Assembly: GCF_900110075.1 (NCBI RefSeq)
Contig: NZ_FOCJ01000001.1
Span: 682,001-746,000, forward strand
Source: Paenibacillus sp. OV219
GTDB taxonomy: Bacteria; Bacillota; Bacilli; Paenibacillales; Paenibacillaceae
Length of the DNA stretch: 64,000 nt
Reading direction: 5' to 3'
The notes below the pieces were generated by a model. The model was not told where the DNA came from. It did no database searches and saw nothing but the letters and a program-made list of their open reading frames with translations. The translations under genes and the position numbers were made by a program. The stretch's first letter is position 1, and every line of letters starts with the position of its first letter. Of this stretch, positions 9,014 to 16,905 are shown in pieces.

Positions 9014-10300
9014 ATGAATATCGCAATTGCAGTTAGTGTCTTCTCTGCCTCACTTGCACTTATTGTTTGGCGACCTCGAGGCATTCATGAAGCTATTATT
9101 GCGCTTATCGGCGCACTTCTATTATTCGCAGCAAGGCTGCTTGCCCCTTCGGACGCCGCATATATATGGAGCTTCGTCTGGGACGCGACATTCTCGCTTA
9201 TCGGTATTATGCTATTCACTTCACTGCTGGATGCGAACGGCTTCTTCCGGTGGGCGGCGCTTCATATCGTACGAAGGTTTCACCATCATCAGTTAACACT
9301 GCTTGTGTTGCTGTGCTTGCTCGCAGCTGGCATTACGATCTTCTTCAACAATGATGGCACGATTCTCATCATGATCCCGATTGTGCTTGAAGTCACTTCT
9401 CTGCTCGCTTTATCGCGCAAGTCGAGGATCGCTTTTTTGTTAGGCGTTGGGCTTATGGCGGATACAGCAAGCGCTCCGCTTATGATGAGCAATTTGACGA
9501 ACATTTTAACAGCCGATTTCTTCGGAATATCGTTTGGGGAGTATGCGAGAACAATGCTGCTGCCTGGCTTAAGCGCCATTGTCGGAACTGTTGTTGTAAC
9601 GGCAGCATATTTTGGTCGGAGCATTCGGAGAGAAGAACATAGGTCGGATGCGCCTCAATCGTTTCCTGAACCGGCTTCAGTTATTGGAAGTAGACCGCTG
9701 TTCATTTTATCGTGGGTGATAATGGGTGCAATGCTGGTAGGGTACTTTCTAGCAGAGCGGATACACTTGCCGGTGGCAGCAATCGCACTTGGTGGAGCGG
9801 CGGTTCAATGGGCGGCTAGCTTGTTCGCACGGCAAGGGGATTTCGGGCGTACGGTAAGACAAACGCCGTGGCTCATTATCGTCTTCGCGCTGTCGATGAA
9901 TCTAATTGTTTACAGTTTATATTTGCACGGCGCAATCTCATGGTTCCCTGAGCTGCTTGAGCCTTTGGTGAAGCATGGTGAGTTTGTCGGAATCGTCAGT
10001 TCGGGGATTGTCTTCTCGTTGCTCAGCGCGGCGGTTAACAATTTACCGGCTGTTCTCGTGTCCTCGCTTTCGATTGAACATATGGCAGGACCGCATTACT
10101 TGCCGTTTGCAAGTCTTCTTGGAACATCGGTAGGCGCGAAGCTGACCCCGATTGGGTCGCTCGCTACACTGCTGTGGATGCAACTGCTCCGTAGAGGCGG
10201 CATCGAGATCTCCTGGCGGGAGTACGGCAAGTTAGGCTTGCTGCTGACGATGCCAATCCTGTTCGTTGCGCTTGTCACGCTCTGGCTAGTTTGGATTTGA
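9014..10300 (+). CDS. arsB: ArsB-type arsenite efflux permease
   Basis: 428 residues, about 11-12 membrane helices. The sequence carries the family's half-helix loops: FFNNDGTILIMIPIV near 111-125 and GLMADTASAPLMMSNLTNIL near 148-167, plus the C-terminal GSLATLLWMQLL segment. ArsB exports arsenite (and antimonite) using the proton gradient or together with an ArsA ATPase. There is no arsR, arsA, arsC or acr3 next to it, which is unusual, so either it is regulated elsewhere or it serves another anion. No strong Shine-Dalgarno precedes ATG 9014. Its last 15 bp overlap the convergent lipoprotein gene. Confidence 0.82.
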   Translation: MNIAIAVSVFSASLALIVWRPRGIHEAIIALIGALLLFAARLLAPSDAAYIWSFVWDATFSLIGIMLFTSLLDANGFFRWAALHIVRRFHHHQLTLLVLLCLLAAGITIFFNNDGTILIMIPIVLEVTSLLALSRKSRIAFLLGVGLMADTASAPLMMSNLTNILTADFFGISFGEYARTMLLPGLSAIVGTVVVTAAYFGRSIRREEHRSDAPQSFPEPASVIGSRPLFILSWVIMGAMLVGYFLAERIHLPVAAIALGGAAVQWAASLFARQGDFGRTVRQTPWLIIVFALSMNLIVYSLYLHGAISWFPELLEPLVKHGEFVGIVSSGIVFSLLSAAVNNLPAVLVSSLSIEHMAGPHYLPFASLLGTSVGAKLTPIGSLATLLWMQLLRRGGIEISWREYGKLGLLLTMPILFVALVTLWLVWI

Positions 10301-11020
10301 GAACAGCTTAATGGAGAGAACCTGATTGTTAGCGGGGTCAAGATCGAGCTTCAGTAAAGCACCGGTTCCTTTGTAAGCAAGAACGCTTGCGGTTTGTATG
10401 TCGGGTTTTCCGAGCGATTTAACGACAGCATTCTGGCTGTCGCCAACGTTCAGCCCATTTAAACCTGTACCCGCACTCTTGTCAAATACATCAACGAATT
10501 TGACCTTCTTATCGGCACCGTAGCCGACGGAGAAAGCTGCATATTCGGACACCGTGACGGACTCTTTATCATCATCTATCTTGTAGATGTCCGCTGGCTT
10601 GCCGAGCTTGCTGTCCCAATTCGCTTTGGAGTCGCCGATGGCAATGCCGAGGAGCTTAGGGGCGTTGGAGTCCCACTTCTTCTCGTTCTTCGCTGCAGGC
10701 GACTTAGCAGACGGCTTCATAGTGGTGGAGGTGGATTCTGTTGTTGCATCGGCAATCGTTGTCGCATCGTTATTTGCAGGAGTCTCGCCAGAATTGACTT
10801 CAGCTGCAGATAGGTTTGTATCCAGTGCTTTCTGCGGACTGTCTGATTGCTCATTCGTTGAAGCGGAATTGATGTGGCTCACCACAGCATTATCGTTGTT
10901 TTCCAACGAGTATTCGCCAGTGCTGAGCTGACAACCCGCCATGAGAAGAATCATGAGGCATGCAGCCCCGGTTAAAGCAGGTTTTTTTAATCCATGTATC
11001 GAAGTCATATTCATGTGCAT
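10286..11020 (-). CDS. Putative lipoprotein with a duplicated GDS...LGKP module
   Basis: The ATG at 11020 is 5 bases from AGGTGG (11026-11031); an upstream GTG (11029) overlaps that site. The 244-residue product begins with a hydrophobic segment ending in a lipobox (LMAGC), so it should be lipid-anchored outside the membrane. A long Ser/Thr/Asn/Ala-rich linker follows. The C-terminal ~120 residues hold two copies of a G-x-x-x-GDS-x7-LGKP-x-D module, as seen in the small secreted YjgB/CAP-associated type domains of Bacilli. Function unknown. It overlaps the 3' end of arsB by 15 bp in convergent orientation. Confidence 0.7.
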   Translation of the reverse strand: MHMNMTSIHGLKKPALTGAACLMILLMAGCQLSTGEYSLENNDNAVVSHINSASTNEQSDSPQKALDTNLSAAEVNSGETPANNDATTIADATTESTSTTMKPSAKSPAAKNEKKWDSNAPKLLGIAIGDSKANWDSKLGKPADIYKIDDDKESVTVSEYAAFSVGYGADKKVKFVDVFDKSAGTGLNGLNVGDSQNAVVKSLGKPDIQTASVLAYKGTGALLKLDLDPANNQVLSIKLFSNPN

Positions 11021-11211
11021 TAGCACCACCTGTATGTTCTGCAGAACACGCCATTTAAGCTAGCGTTTCTGGTAACCAATTAGACGCTCATTTTGGAAGA
11101 AAGTTGCAGTGAATTTGCTTTGCATTGCTATTTTTGTACCTGTAAGTTGCACACCTCAGGGTACATATGGTAACTTTAACGGAAAAGATTTTTACGGTGG
11201 AGGTTTAGCGA

Positions 11212-11781
11212 ATGGAACTGTTAAAAGAACGCATACTGCGCGAGGCTTCTATTCTGAATCAGGACGTCCTGAAGCTGGATGCATTGCTTAATCATCAGGT
11301 CGATCCGCTGTTAACACAAGAGATGGGCAAGGAGTTCGCACGCCTCTATGCCGAGACTCCGATTACAAAGGTTATTACGGTGGAATCCTCTGGTATTCCT
11401 GTTGCTTACGCGACAGCGCTTGCCCTTGGAGTACCGCTCGTGTTCGCTAGAAGGAAGAAGACGCTAATCGCTGACCCGGATGCCTACTGCGAGCGCGTGC
11501 CTTCTTTCACGAAAGGAATTGTAACGGATATTATGGTTTCCCGTCAATTCTTACATGCGGATGATACGGTCCTCTTTATTGATGATATTATTGCCAACGG
11601 CGATGCAGCGCGCGGGCTGATCAAGATTATAGAGCGCTCCGGCGCGAAGCTTGCAGGACTTGGTATCGTTGTGGAGAAATCATTCCAGTCAGGAGCACGT
11701 ACGATCCGCGAGCAAGGTATTCGCGTAGAGTCGCTTGCGAAGATTGCTTCCCTGGATGGCGGTCAAATCCGCTTCGAATAA
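11212..11781 (+). CDS. xpt: Xanthine phosphoribosyltransferase
   Basis: 189 residues, the usual length of Xpt. The PRPP-binding loop LFIDDIIANGDAA lies near residues 123-135, and the N-terminal MELLKERI..EA..L....LKLD.LLNHQVDP is characteristic. It converts xanthine plus PRPP to XMP in purine salvage. Ribosome binding site GGTGGAGG precedes ATG 11212. In Bacillus xpt lies behind a guanine riboswitch and is followed by pbuX; here I find neither. The leader from 11110 has only a small hairpin (GTACCTG...CAGGGTAC near 11137-11165) and lacks the conserved purine-aptamer core. Confidence 0.93.
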   Translation: MELLKERILREASILNQDVLKLDALLNHQVDPLLTQEMGKEFARLYAETPITKVITVESSGIPVAYATALALGVPLVFARRKKTLIADPDAYCERVPSFTKGIVTDIMVSRQFLHADDTVLFIDDIIANGDAARGLIKIIERSGAKLAGLGIVVEKSFQSGARTIREQGIRVESLAKIASLDGGQIRFE

Positions 11782-11858
11782 TACCAAGATTCAGTATCTT
11801 TCCACACGCTCTAATTTGACTTATAATGTTCATAAGCAATGGAGGGAGGCGTCAATAT

Positions 11859-12179
11859 ATGGGTAAACTTACAGCAGATTACTTAATTAGCAAATTGTCG
11901 GACGCGAAAATTCATTTCGAACGTGCACTCGACTGCAAGCATACTGAATTTGATGACTTGTACCCTTATATGATTGAGCACCCGCAGTTCTTCTGGTACA
12001 AACGTTATGTCGCATGGTCAGAGCTACTGACAATTGTGAAGCTTGCCGAAGAGCTTGAGATTGACTGGAAAGAACAGTTTTCCGAGAAGCAGTCGGAGTA
12101 TATTGCGAGCCGTGTCATGTCGTCCCGTGTGTTGGATGAATGGTATGAGACGAATGACTCCAAGGAGCATGTCGGTTAG
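11859..12179 (+). CDS. Small conserved-looking protein of unknown function (106 aa)
   Basis: ATG 11859 follows GGAGGGAGG (11841-11849) and is preferred over an ATG 33 bases upstream that lies before that site. The product is soluble, acidic and predicted largely helical, rich in Trp, Tyr and Glu (for example FFWYKRYVAWSELL). No domain is recognised. A TATAAT box at 11822-11827 suggests its own promoter. It ends just before a strong terminator. Confidence 0.75.
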   Translation: MGKLTADYLISKLSDAKIHFERALDCKHTEFDDLYPYMIEHPQFFWYKRYVAWSELLTIVKLAEELEIDWKEQFSEKQSEYIASRVMSSRVLDEWYETNDSKEHVG

Positions 12180-12197
12180 CGAGAACGAGAACTGGAA

Positions 12198-12243
12198 GGC
12201 CTCAGGGCAAGGAGCAATCCTCCACGCCCCTGAGGTTTTTTTA
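12198..12243 (+). terminator. Rho-independent terminator
   Basis: Stem CCTCAGGG (12200-12207) with CCCTGAGG (12228-12235) followed by a run of T. It ends the unit containing the 106-aa gene. Confidence 0.93.
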
Positions 12244-12276
12244 TAACGATGAAGCGTAAAGGAGTGGAATACAATC

Positions 12277-12486
12277 GTGATTTCCGAAGAGCAGCTGGAT
12301 CAATACCGGATAGAAGGGATCTCACTCCGTGTCGTTCGTGACGGCATGGAGGCCAATGATGTGATGGGCATCGTCGTTGCCTGGGACGCAGATAGCGTCG
12401 TCATCCGCAAGCGCAATCGTAAAGTGGTGAAGCTTAGCCGTGGCTATACTTATGAGCCGGTTACCGCACCAAGAACGCAGCTGTAA
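12277..12486 (+). CDS. Small protein of unknown function (69 aa)
   Basis: GTG start 12277 preceded by AAAGGAGTGG at good spacing. The sequence alternates hydrophobic and charged residues (VMGIVVAWDADSVVIRKRNRKVVKLS), suggesting a small beta-barrel or SH3-like fold, with a basic patch that could bind nucleic acid. No family recognised. It is bounded by terminators on both sides, so it is a monocistronic unit. Confidence 0.7.
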   Translation: MISEEQLDQYRIEGISLRVVRDGMEANDVMGIVVAWDADSVVIRKRNRKVVKLSRGYTYEPVTAPRTQL

Positions 12487-12522
12487 ACATAGCACAAACC
12501 GTACATAGCTTTCTTATTGCAG

Positions 12523-12556
12523 AAGCCCCTTGATGATAATCAGGGGGCTTTTTTTT
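12523..12556 (+). terminator. Rho-independent terminator
   Basis: AAGCCCCTTGA and TCAGGGGGCTT form the stem, followed by eight T. Confidence 0.92.
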
Positions 12557-12677
12557 CACAGGCTAGTTTTTATAAATTGTATTGGATTCGCAGCCTAAAT
12601 ACCGATATACTGACAATTGAGAAAAGGTTTTGTAAATCAAACTAACATTTGAACCTATAGGCTGAGGTGTAACTATT

Positions 12678-13826
12678 TTGCTGAGCGATAATAAACCGTT
12701 ATATAGTCAAATACTCGGGATATTGCGCGAGCGCATTTCCCAAGGAGAATATGTTACCGGTCAGCAGCTTCCGACGGAGCTTGAGCTCGCGGATAAGTTC
12801 GGCGTCAGCCGCATCACGTCCAAACGTGCATTAATCGAGCTAGAAAGAGAAGGTCTAATCTACCGGAGACGAGGGAGCGGCAGCTTCGTGAAGAAGCGGG
12901 ATGAGGCTAAGAAGCCTGCAGAAGTGCCGATTAAGCCATCATCCAGCATGATTATCTCGATGGTGCTTCCTTTCGTATCTCCGAACAATTCATTGGAGCA
13001 TATGCAATCCGTTGCCAAATATTTGGAGTCCAAAGGCTACTACTTGAGCATTCATAATAGTAATTGGAACATAGAACGGGAGCGAGAGCTGCTTATTTCA
13101 TTGCCAAAGCGGGGGACGGCAGGCATTATTCTCTATCCGGTGAGCACGCAGCATAACCTCGATGTCGTCCATGCACTTCATATGAATGATTATCCGATCG
13201 TGACGCTCGATCAATATTATAATTTGTTAACGATGGGGAGCGCCGTGTCTGATAATGCGGACGGCGGGTATATCGCTGCATCCAAGCTAATTGAGCTAGG
13301 CCATACGCGAATCGCGTTTATATCGACGGTCGGCATTCAATACCGAAGTACCGTTCGAGACCGATTCTTCGGTTATAGCAAAGCATTGAATGATAACGGG
13401 ATTCCTCTTGATATCGAGCTATGCTTCAGTAATTTGCCGAGTGATGCCGAAGGTGCTGGGCCTGCCCGCCGAGAGTTTTATAAGAAGCTCGTCGGGCAGC
13501 TTCAGGAGCTGAACGTAACTGCCATTCAGGCCGAGCATGATATGGTCGCGCTCGATTGCTTAAAGGCAGCGCTCGATCTCGGGATCAAGGTTCCGGAGGA
13601 GCTATCGATCATCGGTTTCGATAATAATGAGCTCTGTGAACAGGCTGAAGTTCCGATCTCGACGCTCGAGCAGAATTATGAAGAGATCGGCCGGCGCTCA
13701 GCGATGATGATCGTCGATCAATTGGAGAATGGAGCAATCCAACAGGAGCGCGCTGTTATCCCTGTGAAATGGGTTTCAAGGCAGTCGGTCGGCCCTGGTC
13801 CTGAGCTGCATGAACGAAATGAATAA
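12678..13826 (+). CDS. GntR/LacI-hybrid transcriptional regulator (AraR type)
   Basis: 382 residues from a TTG start. Residues ~1-70 are a GntR winged helix (PLYSQILGILRERI..GEY..GQQLPTELELADKFGVSR.T..RAL.ELE.EGLIYRR.GSGSFV). From about 95 on the protein is a LacI/periplasmic-binding-type sugar-sensing domain (SDNADGGYIAASKLIELGHTRIAFI, then SIIGFDNNELCEQAEVPISTLEQNYEEIGRRSAMM). This architecture is known from AraR, where an inducer sugar releases the dimer from DNA. It precedes the CBM9-like and GH18 genes and likely represses them through the palindromes at 13922 and 13997. The inducer is probably an oligosaccharide, but the sequence does not say which. Confidence 0.9.
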   Translation: MLSDNKPLYSQILGILRERISQGEYVTGQQLPTELELADKFGVSRITSKRALIELEREGLIYRRRGSGSFVKKRDEAKKPAEVPIKPSSSMIISMVLPFVSPNNSLEHMQSVAKYLESKGYYLSIHNSNWNIERERELLISLPKRGTAGIILYPVSTQHNLDVVHALHMNDYPIVTLDQYYNLLTMGSAVSDNADGGYIAASKLIELGHTRIAFISTVGIQYRSTVRDRFFGYSKALNDNGIPLDIELCFSNLPSDAEGAGPARREFYKKLVGQLQELNVTAIQAEHDMVALDCLKAALDLGIKVPEELSIIGFDNNELCEQAEVPISTLEQNYEEIGRRSAMMIVDQLENGAIQQERAVIPVKWVSRQSVGPGPELHERNE

Positions 13827-13865
13827 TTAGCTGCTTAGCAAGCCTTCTTGGGAGGATCTCTATAT

Positions 13866-13892
13866 GAGCCTCGTGGGGAGGTTCTTTTTTTT
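13866..13892 (+). terminator. Terminator after the GntR-type regulator
   Basis: GAGCCTC and GAGGTTC pair (one G-U) around GTGGG, followed by eight T. Confidence 0.8.
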
Positions 13893-13921
13893 GATATATA
13901 AATATTACGATTTTGAAGATA

Positions 13922-13933
13922 AAGATATATCTT
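13922..13933. promoter_or_regulatory. Operator-like palindrome, upstream copy
   Basis: AAGATATATCTT is a perfect 12-bp palindrome immediately upstream of the -35 box of the 14026 gene. A second copy lies at 13997. Likely binding site of the GntR-type regulator encoded just upstream. Confidence 0.6.
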
Positions 13934-13936
13934 ATG

Positions 13937-13965
13937 CTTACATTTTCCGATAAAAACGGTATAAT
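13937..13965 (+). promoter_or_regulatory. Sigma-A type promoter for the CBM9-like/GH18 genes
   Basis: -35 CTTACA (13937-13942), 17-bp spacer, -10 TATAAT (13960-13965). The two palindromes flank it. Confidence 0.7.
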
Positions 13966-13996
13966 TAAGGCAGTTAACTACGAAAATATGATTAAA

Positions 13997-14006
13997 AGAT
14001 ATATCT
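13997..14006. promoter_or_regulatory. Operator-like palindrome, downstream copy
   Basis: AGATATATCT, the 10-bp core of the site at 13922. The centres are 74 bp apart (about seven helical turns), a spacing compatible with DNA looping across the promoter. Confidence 0.6.
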
Positions 14007-14025
14007 AATAAGGAGAGAGACGAAC

Positions 14026-15051
14026 ATGAACGTTAGTAGAGTTGAGGAGCCAGCTATCTTGGACTATGCTCCAAAGCATTATGTTTGCCGTCGTGCTGCA
14101 GGGCCGCTTGAGCTGGATGGCAGGCTGGATAAGCCGTTCTGGGAGCACGCACAATGGACGGACGAGTTCGTAGACATTGAAGGCGATGCCAAGCCGCTGC
14201 CAGCAAAGCGCACACGTGTGAAAATGCTATGGGATGATGAGTATTTCTATTTCGGCGCGGAGCTAATGGAAGACGAGATATGGGCGACGCTTACCGAGCG
14301 TGACTCCGTCATTTTCTACGATAATGACTTTGAAATCTTCATTGATCCTGACGGCGATTCGCATCAATATTATGAGTTTGAGATTAACGCTCTGAATACG
14401 GTGTGGGATTTGCTGCTTGTTAAGCCTTACCGTGACGGCGGGCCGCCTGTCGATGCTTGGGATATTGCCGGATTGAAAACTGCCGTGCATATCGTTGGAG
14501 AACTGAATAATCCGCTTGCGGCTAACCGCAGCTGGAGCGTTGAGGTGGCCATGCCTTGGAAGAGCTTGCTGGAATGCTCGAACGACCGCAAGCGTCCATC
14601 AGTCGGACAGTTTTGGCGTGTCAACTTCTCCCGGGTTGAATGGCAGGTAGAAGTGAAGGATGGCCGTTATGAGAAGGTCATTAACCTGGCAACAGGTAAG
14701 TCTTATCCGGAAGATAATTGGGTATGGTCGCCAATGGGCATTATTAACATGCATTACCCCGAGCTATGGGGCTATGTTGTTTTTGGCGATGACGCTACAC
14801 CTTCTGCATTCACGCTGCCGGCTGATGAGCTTGTGAAATGGGAATTACGTCGCTTGTACTACCGTCAGCGCAATTATTTCGCGGAGCATGGTCAATATAC
14901 GGCAGATCCATCGGTCCTAATGGGGAATGAATCTTGGACCATTCAGCCGCAGATCGGCATGACAAGCCGTCTTTTCCAAATTTCGGCTGCCTCGGCAGAT
15001 GGCCAAGGCACTTATTATATCGGGCAAGATGGCAAGTTGTGGAGCGAGTAA
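14026..15051 (+). CDS. CBM9-like carbohydrate-binding protein without signal peptide
   Basis: 341 residues with the family-9 carbohydrate-binding/DOMON-like beta-sandwich pattern: GPLELDGRLDKPFWEHA.W near 26-44, VKMLWDDEYFYFGAEL near 65-80, NDFEIFIDPDGD near 102-113, and a C-terminal SFSR-type core. Proteins of this class usually bind reducing ends of glycans and often sit beside glycoside hydrolases. There is no leader peptide, so it appears intracellular, matching the GH18 product. A good site (AAGGAGAGAG) precedes ATG 14026. It is the first gene after the twin palindromes and 37 bp from the GH18 start, so the two form an operon. No catalytic function can be assigned. Confidence 0.8.
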   Translation: MNVSRVEEPAILDYAPKHYVCRRAAGPLELDGRLDKPFWEHAQWTDEFVDIEGDAKPLPAKRTRVKMLWDDEYFYFGAELMEDEIWATLTERDSVIFYDNDFEIFIDPDGDSHQYYEFEINALNTVWDLLLVKPYRDGGPPVDAWDIAGLKTAVHIVGELNNPLAANRSWSVEVAMPWKSLLECSNDRKRPSVGQFWRVNFSRVEWQVEVKDGRYEKVINLATGKSYPEDNWVWSPMGIINMHYPELWGYVVFGDDATPSAFTLPADELVKWELRRLYYRQRNYFAEHGQYTADPSVLMGNESWTIQPQIGMTSRLFQISAASADGQGTYYIGQDGKLWSE

Positions 15052-15088
15052 CAGCACATTCATTTATACATAGATGGAGGAGAACGAG

Positions 15089-16135
15089 TTGAATTCGAAC
15101 TATATTAAAGCAGGCTATGTAGGGGATGCATGGCTGTCTAGAGTAAGTGAAGAAGATGCGCGTAAGCTTACGCATATGAACATTGCATTCGGTCATGTCG
15201 TGAATGACGGAATCAGTATCAGTCATTTGAAGCAATTGGGCAGTCTGAATACGCTGAAACAATACAATCCAGACTTGGTCATTCTACTTTCTGTAGGCGG
15301 TTGGAGTGCTGGTGGATTCTCTGAAGCCGCATCAACCGCGAATGGCCGCAAGCGGATGGCGGATACAGCTGTCGAGATTTTGCTCCAATATCCGATTGAT
15401 GGAATAGATCTGGACTGGGAATACCCTTGTTATGGTGTTGCAGGCATCGGATCGAGTCCTGATGACCGTGTCAATTTTACACTGCTGCTCAAAGAAATAA
15501 GGGAAGCGATTGACCTCCTGGGGGCAGAGACTGGCCGTCATTACTTATTGACGATTGCAGCAGGGGCGGACCAATATTATATCGACGGGACGGAAATGGA
15601 TCAGGTGCATCGATATCTGGACTTCATTCAATTGATGACGTACGATATGCGCGGTGGATTCCAAACTTTGACCGGACATCATACAAATCTGTATGCCGCA
15701 ACTGGCGATCTGTTCCGTATCAGTGTCGAAGCGTCGGTTCGTTTGTTTAGAAATGCTGGAGTGCCGAAGGAAAAGCTCGTCATCGGTGCAGCGTTCTACT
15801 CACGCTTATGGATGCATGTGCCTAATGTGAATCATGGCCTGCACCAGATGGCAGGAACAGCTGGCGGCTACGGCCCGGATTTCGCGAAGCTTGCGAATGA
15901 GTACATCAACAAAAACGGATACATCAGGTATTGGGATGACGAAGCGAAAGCGCCGTACTTGTTCAATGGACAGAGCTTCATTACTTATGAAGACGAGGAG
16001 TCTCTGAAGAATAAGGCTGATTTTGTCATCCAAGAGGGGCTTGCAGGCATTATGTTCTGGGAGTATTACTGTGATACAACGTACCGGCTGTTTGATGCGA
16101 TTCATCATGGTTTTGAATCCGATATGAAGAAATAA
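15089..16135 (+). CDS. GH18 family glycosidase (chitinase-like), no signal peptide
   Basis: TTG 15089 is chosen because the upstream ATG at 15074 overlaps the Shine-Dalgarno GGAGGAG (15076-15082). The 348-residue product has the GH18 signature DGIDLDWEYP with catalytic Glu at residue 111, the SVGGWS strand-3 motif near 68-73, and the QLMTYDMRG strand. Family-18 enzymes cleave beta-1,4-GlcNAc linkages in chitin or related glycans with substrate-assisted catalysis. Absence of a leader suggests action on imported oligosaccharides, or on a spore or cell glycan in the cytoplasm. It forms an operon with the CBM9-like gene and probably shares its regulator. Confidence 0.88.
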   Translation: MNSNYIKAGYVGDAWLSRVSEEDARKLTHMNIAFGHVVNDGISISHLKQLGSLNTLKQYNPDLVILLSVGGWSAGGFSEAASTANGRKRMADTAVEILLQYPIDGIDLDWEYPCYGVAGIGSSPDDRVNFTLLLKEIREAIDLLGAETGRHYLLTIAAGADQYYIDGTEMDQVHRYLDFIQLMTYDMRGGFQTLTGHHTNLYAATGDLFRISVEASVRLFRNAGVPKEKLVIGAAFYSRLWMHVPNVNHGLHQMAGTAGGYGPDFAKLANEYINKNGYIRYWDDEAKAPYLFNGQSFITYEDEESLKNKADFVIQEGLAGIMFWEYYCDTTYRLFDAIHHGFESDMKK

Positions 16136-16153
16136 AAAAATATGAGTTGTTTG

Positions 16154-16183
16154 TTGACTTGTCATATAGCATTATGGTATATT
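16154..16183 (+). promoter_or_regulatory. Promoter of the first tRNA-Leu gene
   Basis: TTGACT (16154-16159), 18-bp spacer, TATATT (16178-16183). The second tRNA-Leu has the same two boxes and spacing. Confidence 0.75.
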
Positions 16184-16222
16184 AATTTCCGTTGCTTCAC
16201 TTGGAAGCAATAACTGCAAGAT

Positions 16223-16309
16223 GCGGTCGTGGCGGAATTGGCAGACGCGCTAGATTCAGGTTCTAGTGTCAGCAATGACGTGGAGGTTCGAGTCCTCTCG
16301 ACCGCACCA
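16223..16309 (+). tRNA. tRNA-Leu (anticodon CAG), CCA encoded
   Basis: Seven-base acceptor stem GCGGTCG/CGACCGC, D arm, anticodon stem CTAGA/TCTAG with loop TTCAGGT (anticodon CAG), a long variable arm typical of leucine tRNA, TTCGAGTC T-arm, discriminator A and an encoded CCA (16307-16309). The body is identical to the copy at 23556. Confidence 0.97.
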
Positions 16310-16321
16310 TCTATCAAACAC

Positions 16322-16351
16322 AACTCTTCGAATTATTCGAGGAGTTTTTTT
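16322..16351 (+). terminator. Terminator after tRNA-Leu copy 1
   Basis: ACTCTTCGA pairs with TCGAGGAGT (one G-U) around a short loop, then T7. The same hairpin, differing at two loop bases, recurs at 21364. Confidence 0.88.
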
Positions 16352-16379
16352 GTGTCTAGTGACACAACAGTGGGCAAAT

Positions 16380-16407
16380 GCGGCATCCGAGAGGGTGTCG
16401 CTTTTTT
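16380..16407 (+). terminator. Second hairpin with T tract
   Basis: GCGGCATCC pairs with GGGTGTCGC using two G-U pairs, loop GAGA, then six T. It lies between the tRNA and the YtrA-type operon promoter. Confidence 0.7.
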
Positions 16408-16441
16408 GCGTGCTCTTTCCACAGGTTTCAGTAAAGAAGAA

Positions 16442-16470
16442 TTGACAACAGCAATAAGAAATTATAACAT
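16442..16470 (+). promoter_or_regulatory. Promoter of the YtrA-type ABC operon
   Basis: TTGACA at 16442-16447. The -10 is TATAAC (16463-16468, short spacer) or TAACAT (16465-16470, 17-bp spacer). The operator starts 4-6 bases downstream. Confidence 0.65.
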
Positions 16471-16473
16471 CAT

Positions 16474-16497
16474 AGTGCACTAGTTAAATAGTGCACT
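16474..16497. promoter_or_regulatory. YtrA-type operator
   Basis: Perfect inverted repeat AGTGCAC-N10-GTGCACT at the expected transcription start. It closely resembles the AGTGTA-N-TACACT operator of B. subtilis YtrA, so the GntR protein encoded next should repress its own operon here. Confidence 0.8.
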
Positions 16498-16524
16498 GGT
16501 ACGCGGTCAGAAGGAGGGTCGGAC

Positions 16525-16902
16525 GTGCAACTGAATTTTAACAGTCCTAAACCGATTTATTTGCAAATGGTGGATGAAGTTAAGAAAGCGTTGGCCCGAG
16601 GAGAGCTTTCGCCGGGAGATAAAATCCCTTCACTTAAGGAAAGAGCGCAAATGTCGCAAGTGAATCCCAATACAGTGCAACGGGCATATCAAGAAATGGA
16701 GAGGGAAGGCTTGACGGAAACGCTTCGGGGCCAGGGTACGTTCATTAAGAACGACCTCGCATTGCTGCAAACGATCAGATCAGAAATGGCGCAAGCGGCG
16801 GTACGGCATTTTATCGTGGAGATGCAAGAGCTTGGCATCGAGCCAGTAGAGATGGAACGTATACTGAACATGGAATTACATAAGGGGAGCAAGGAGGGAT
16901 AG
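16525..16902 (+). CDS. YtrA-subfamily GntR transcriptional regulator
   Basis: 125 residues from a GTG behind AGAAGGAGGGTCGG. The winged helix (PIYLQMVDEVKKALARGELSPGDKIPSLKERAQMSQVNPNTVQRAYQEMEREGL split over residues 10-63) is followed only by a short dimerisation helix pair, as in YtrA. Family members repress ABC transporter operons that respond to cell-wall antibiotics. The operator directly upstream fits autoregulation. It is followed after 3 bp by the ATPase gene. Confidence 0.9.
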   Translation: MQLNFNSPKPIYLQMVDEVKKALARGELSPGDKIPSLKERAQMSQVNPNTVQRAYQEMEREGLTETLRGQGTFIKNDLALLQTIRSEMAQAAVRHFIVEMQELGIEPVEMERILNMELHKGSKEG

Positions 16903-16905
16903 CTA

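Noticed and set aside
11030..11211. Guanine/purine riboswitch in the xpt leader
   Set aside because: Xpt genes in Bacillus often have one, but the conserved aptamer core sequences are missing here; only a short hairpin is present.
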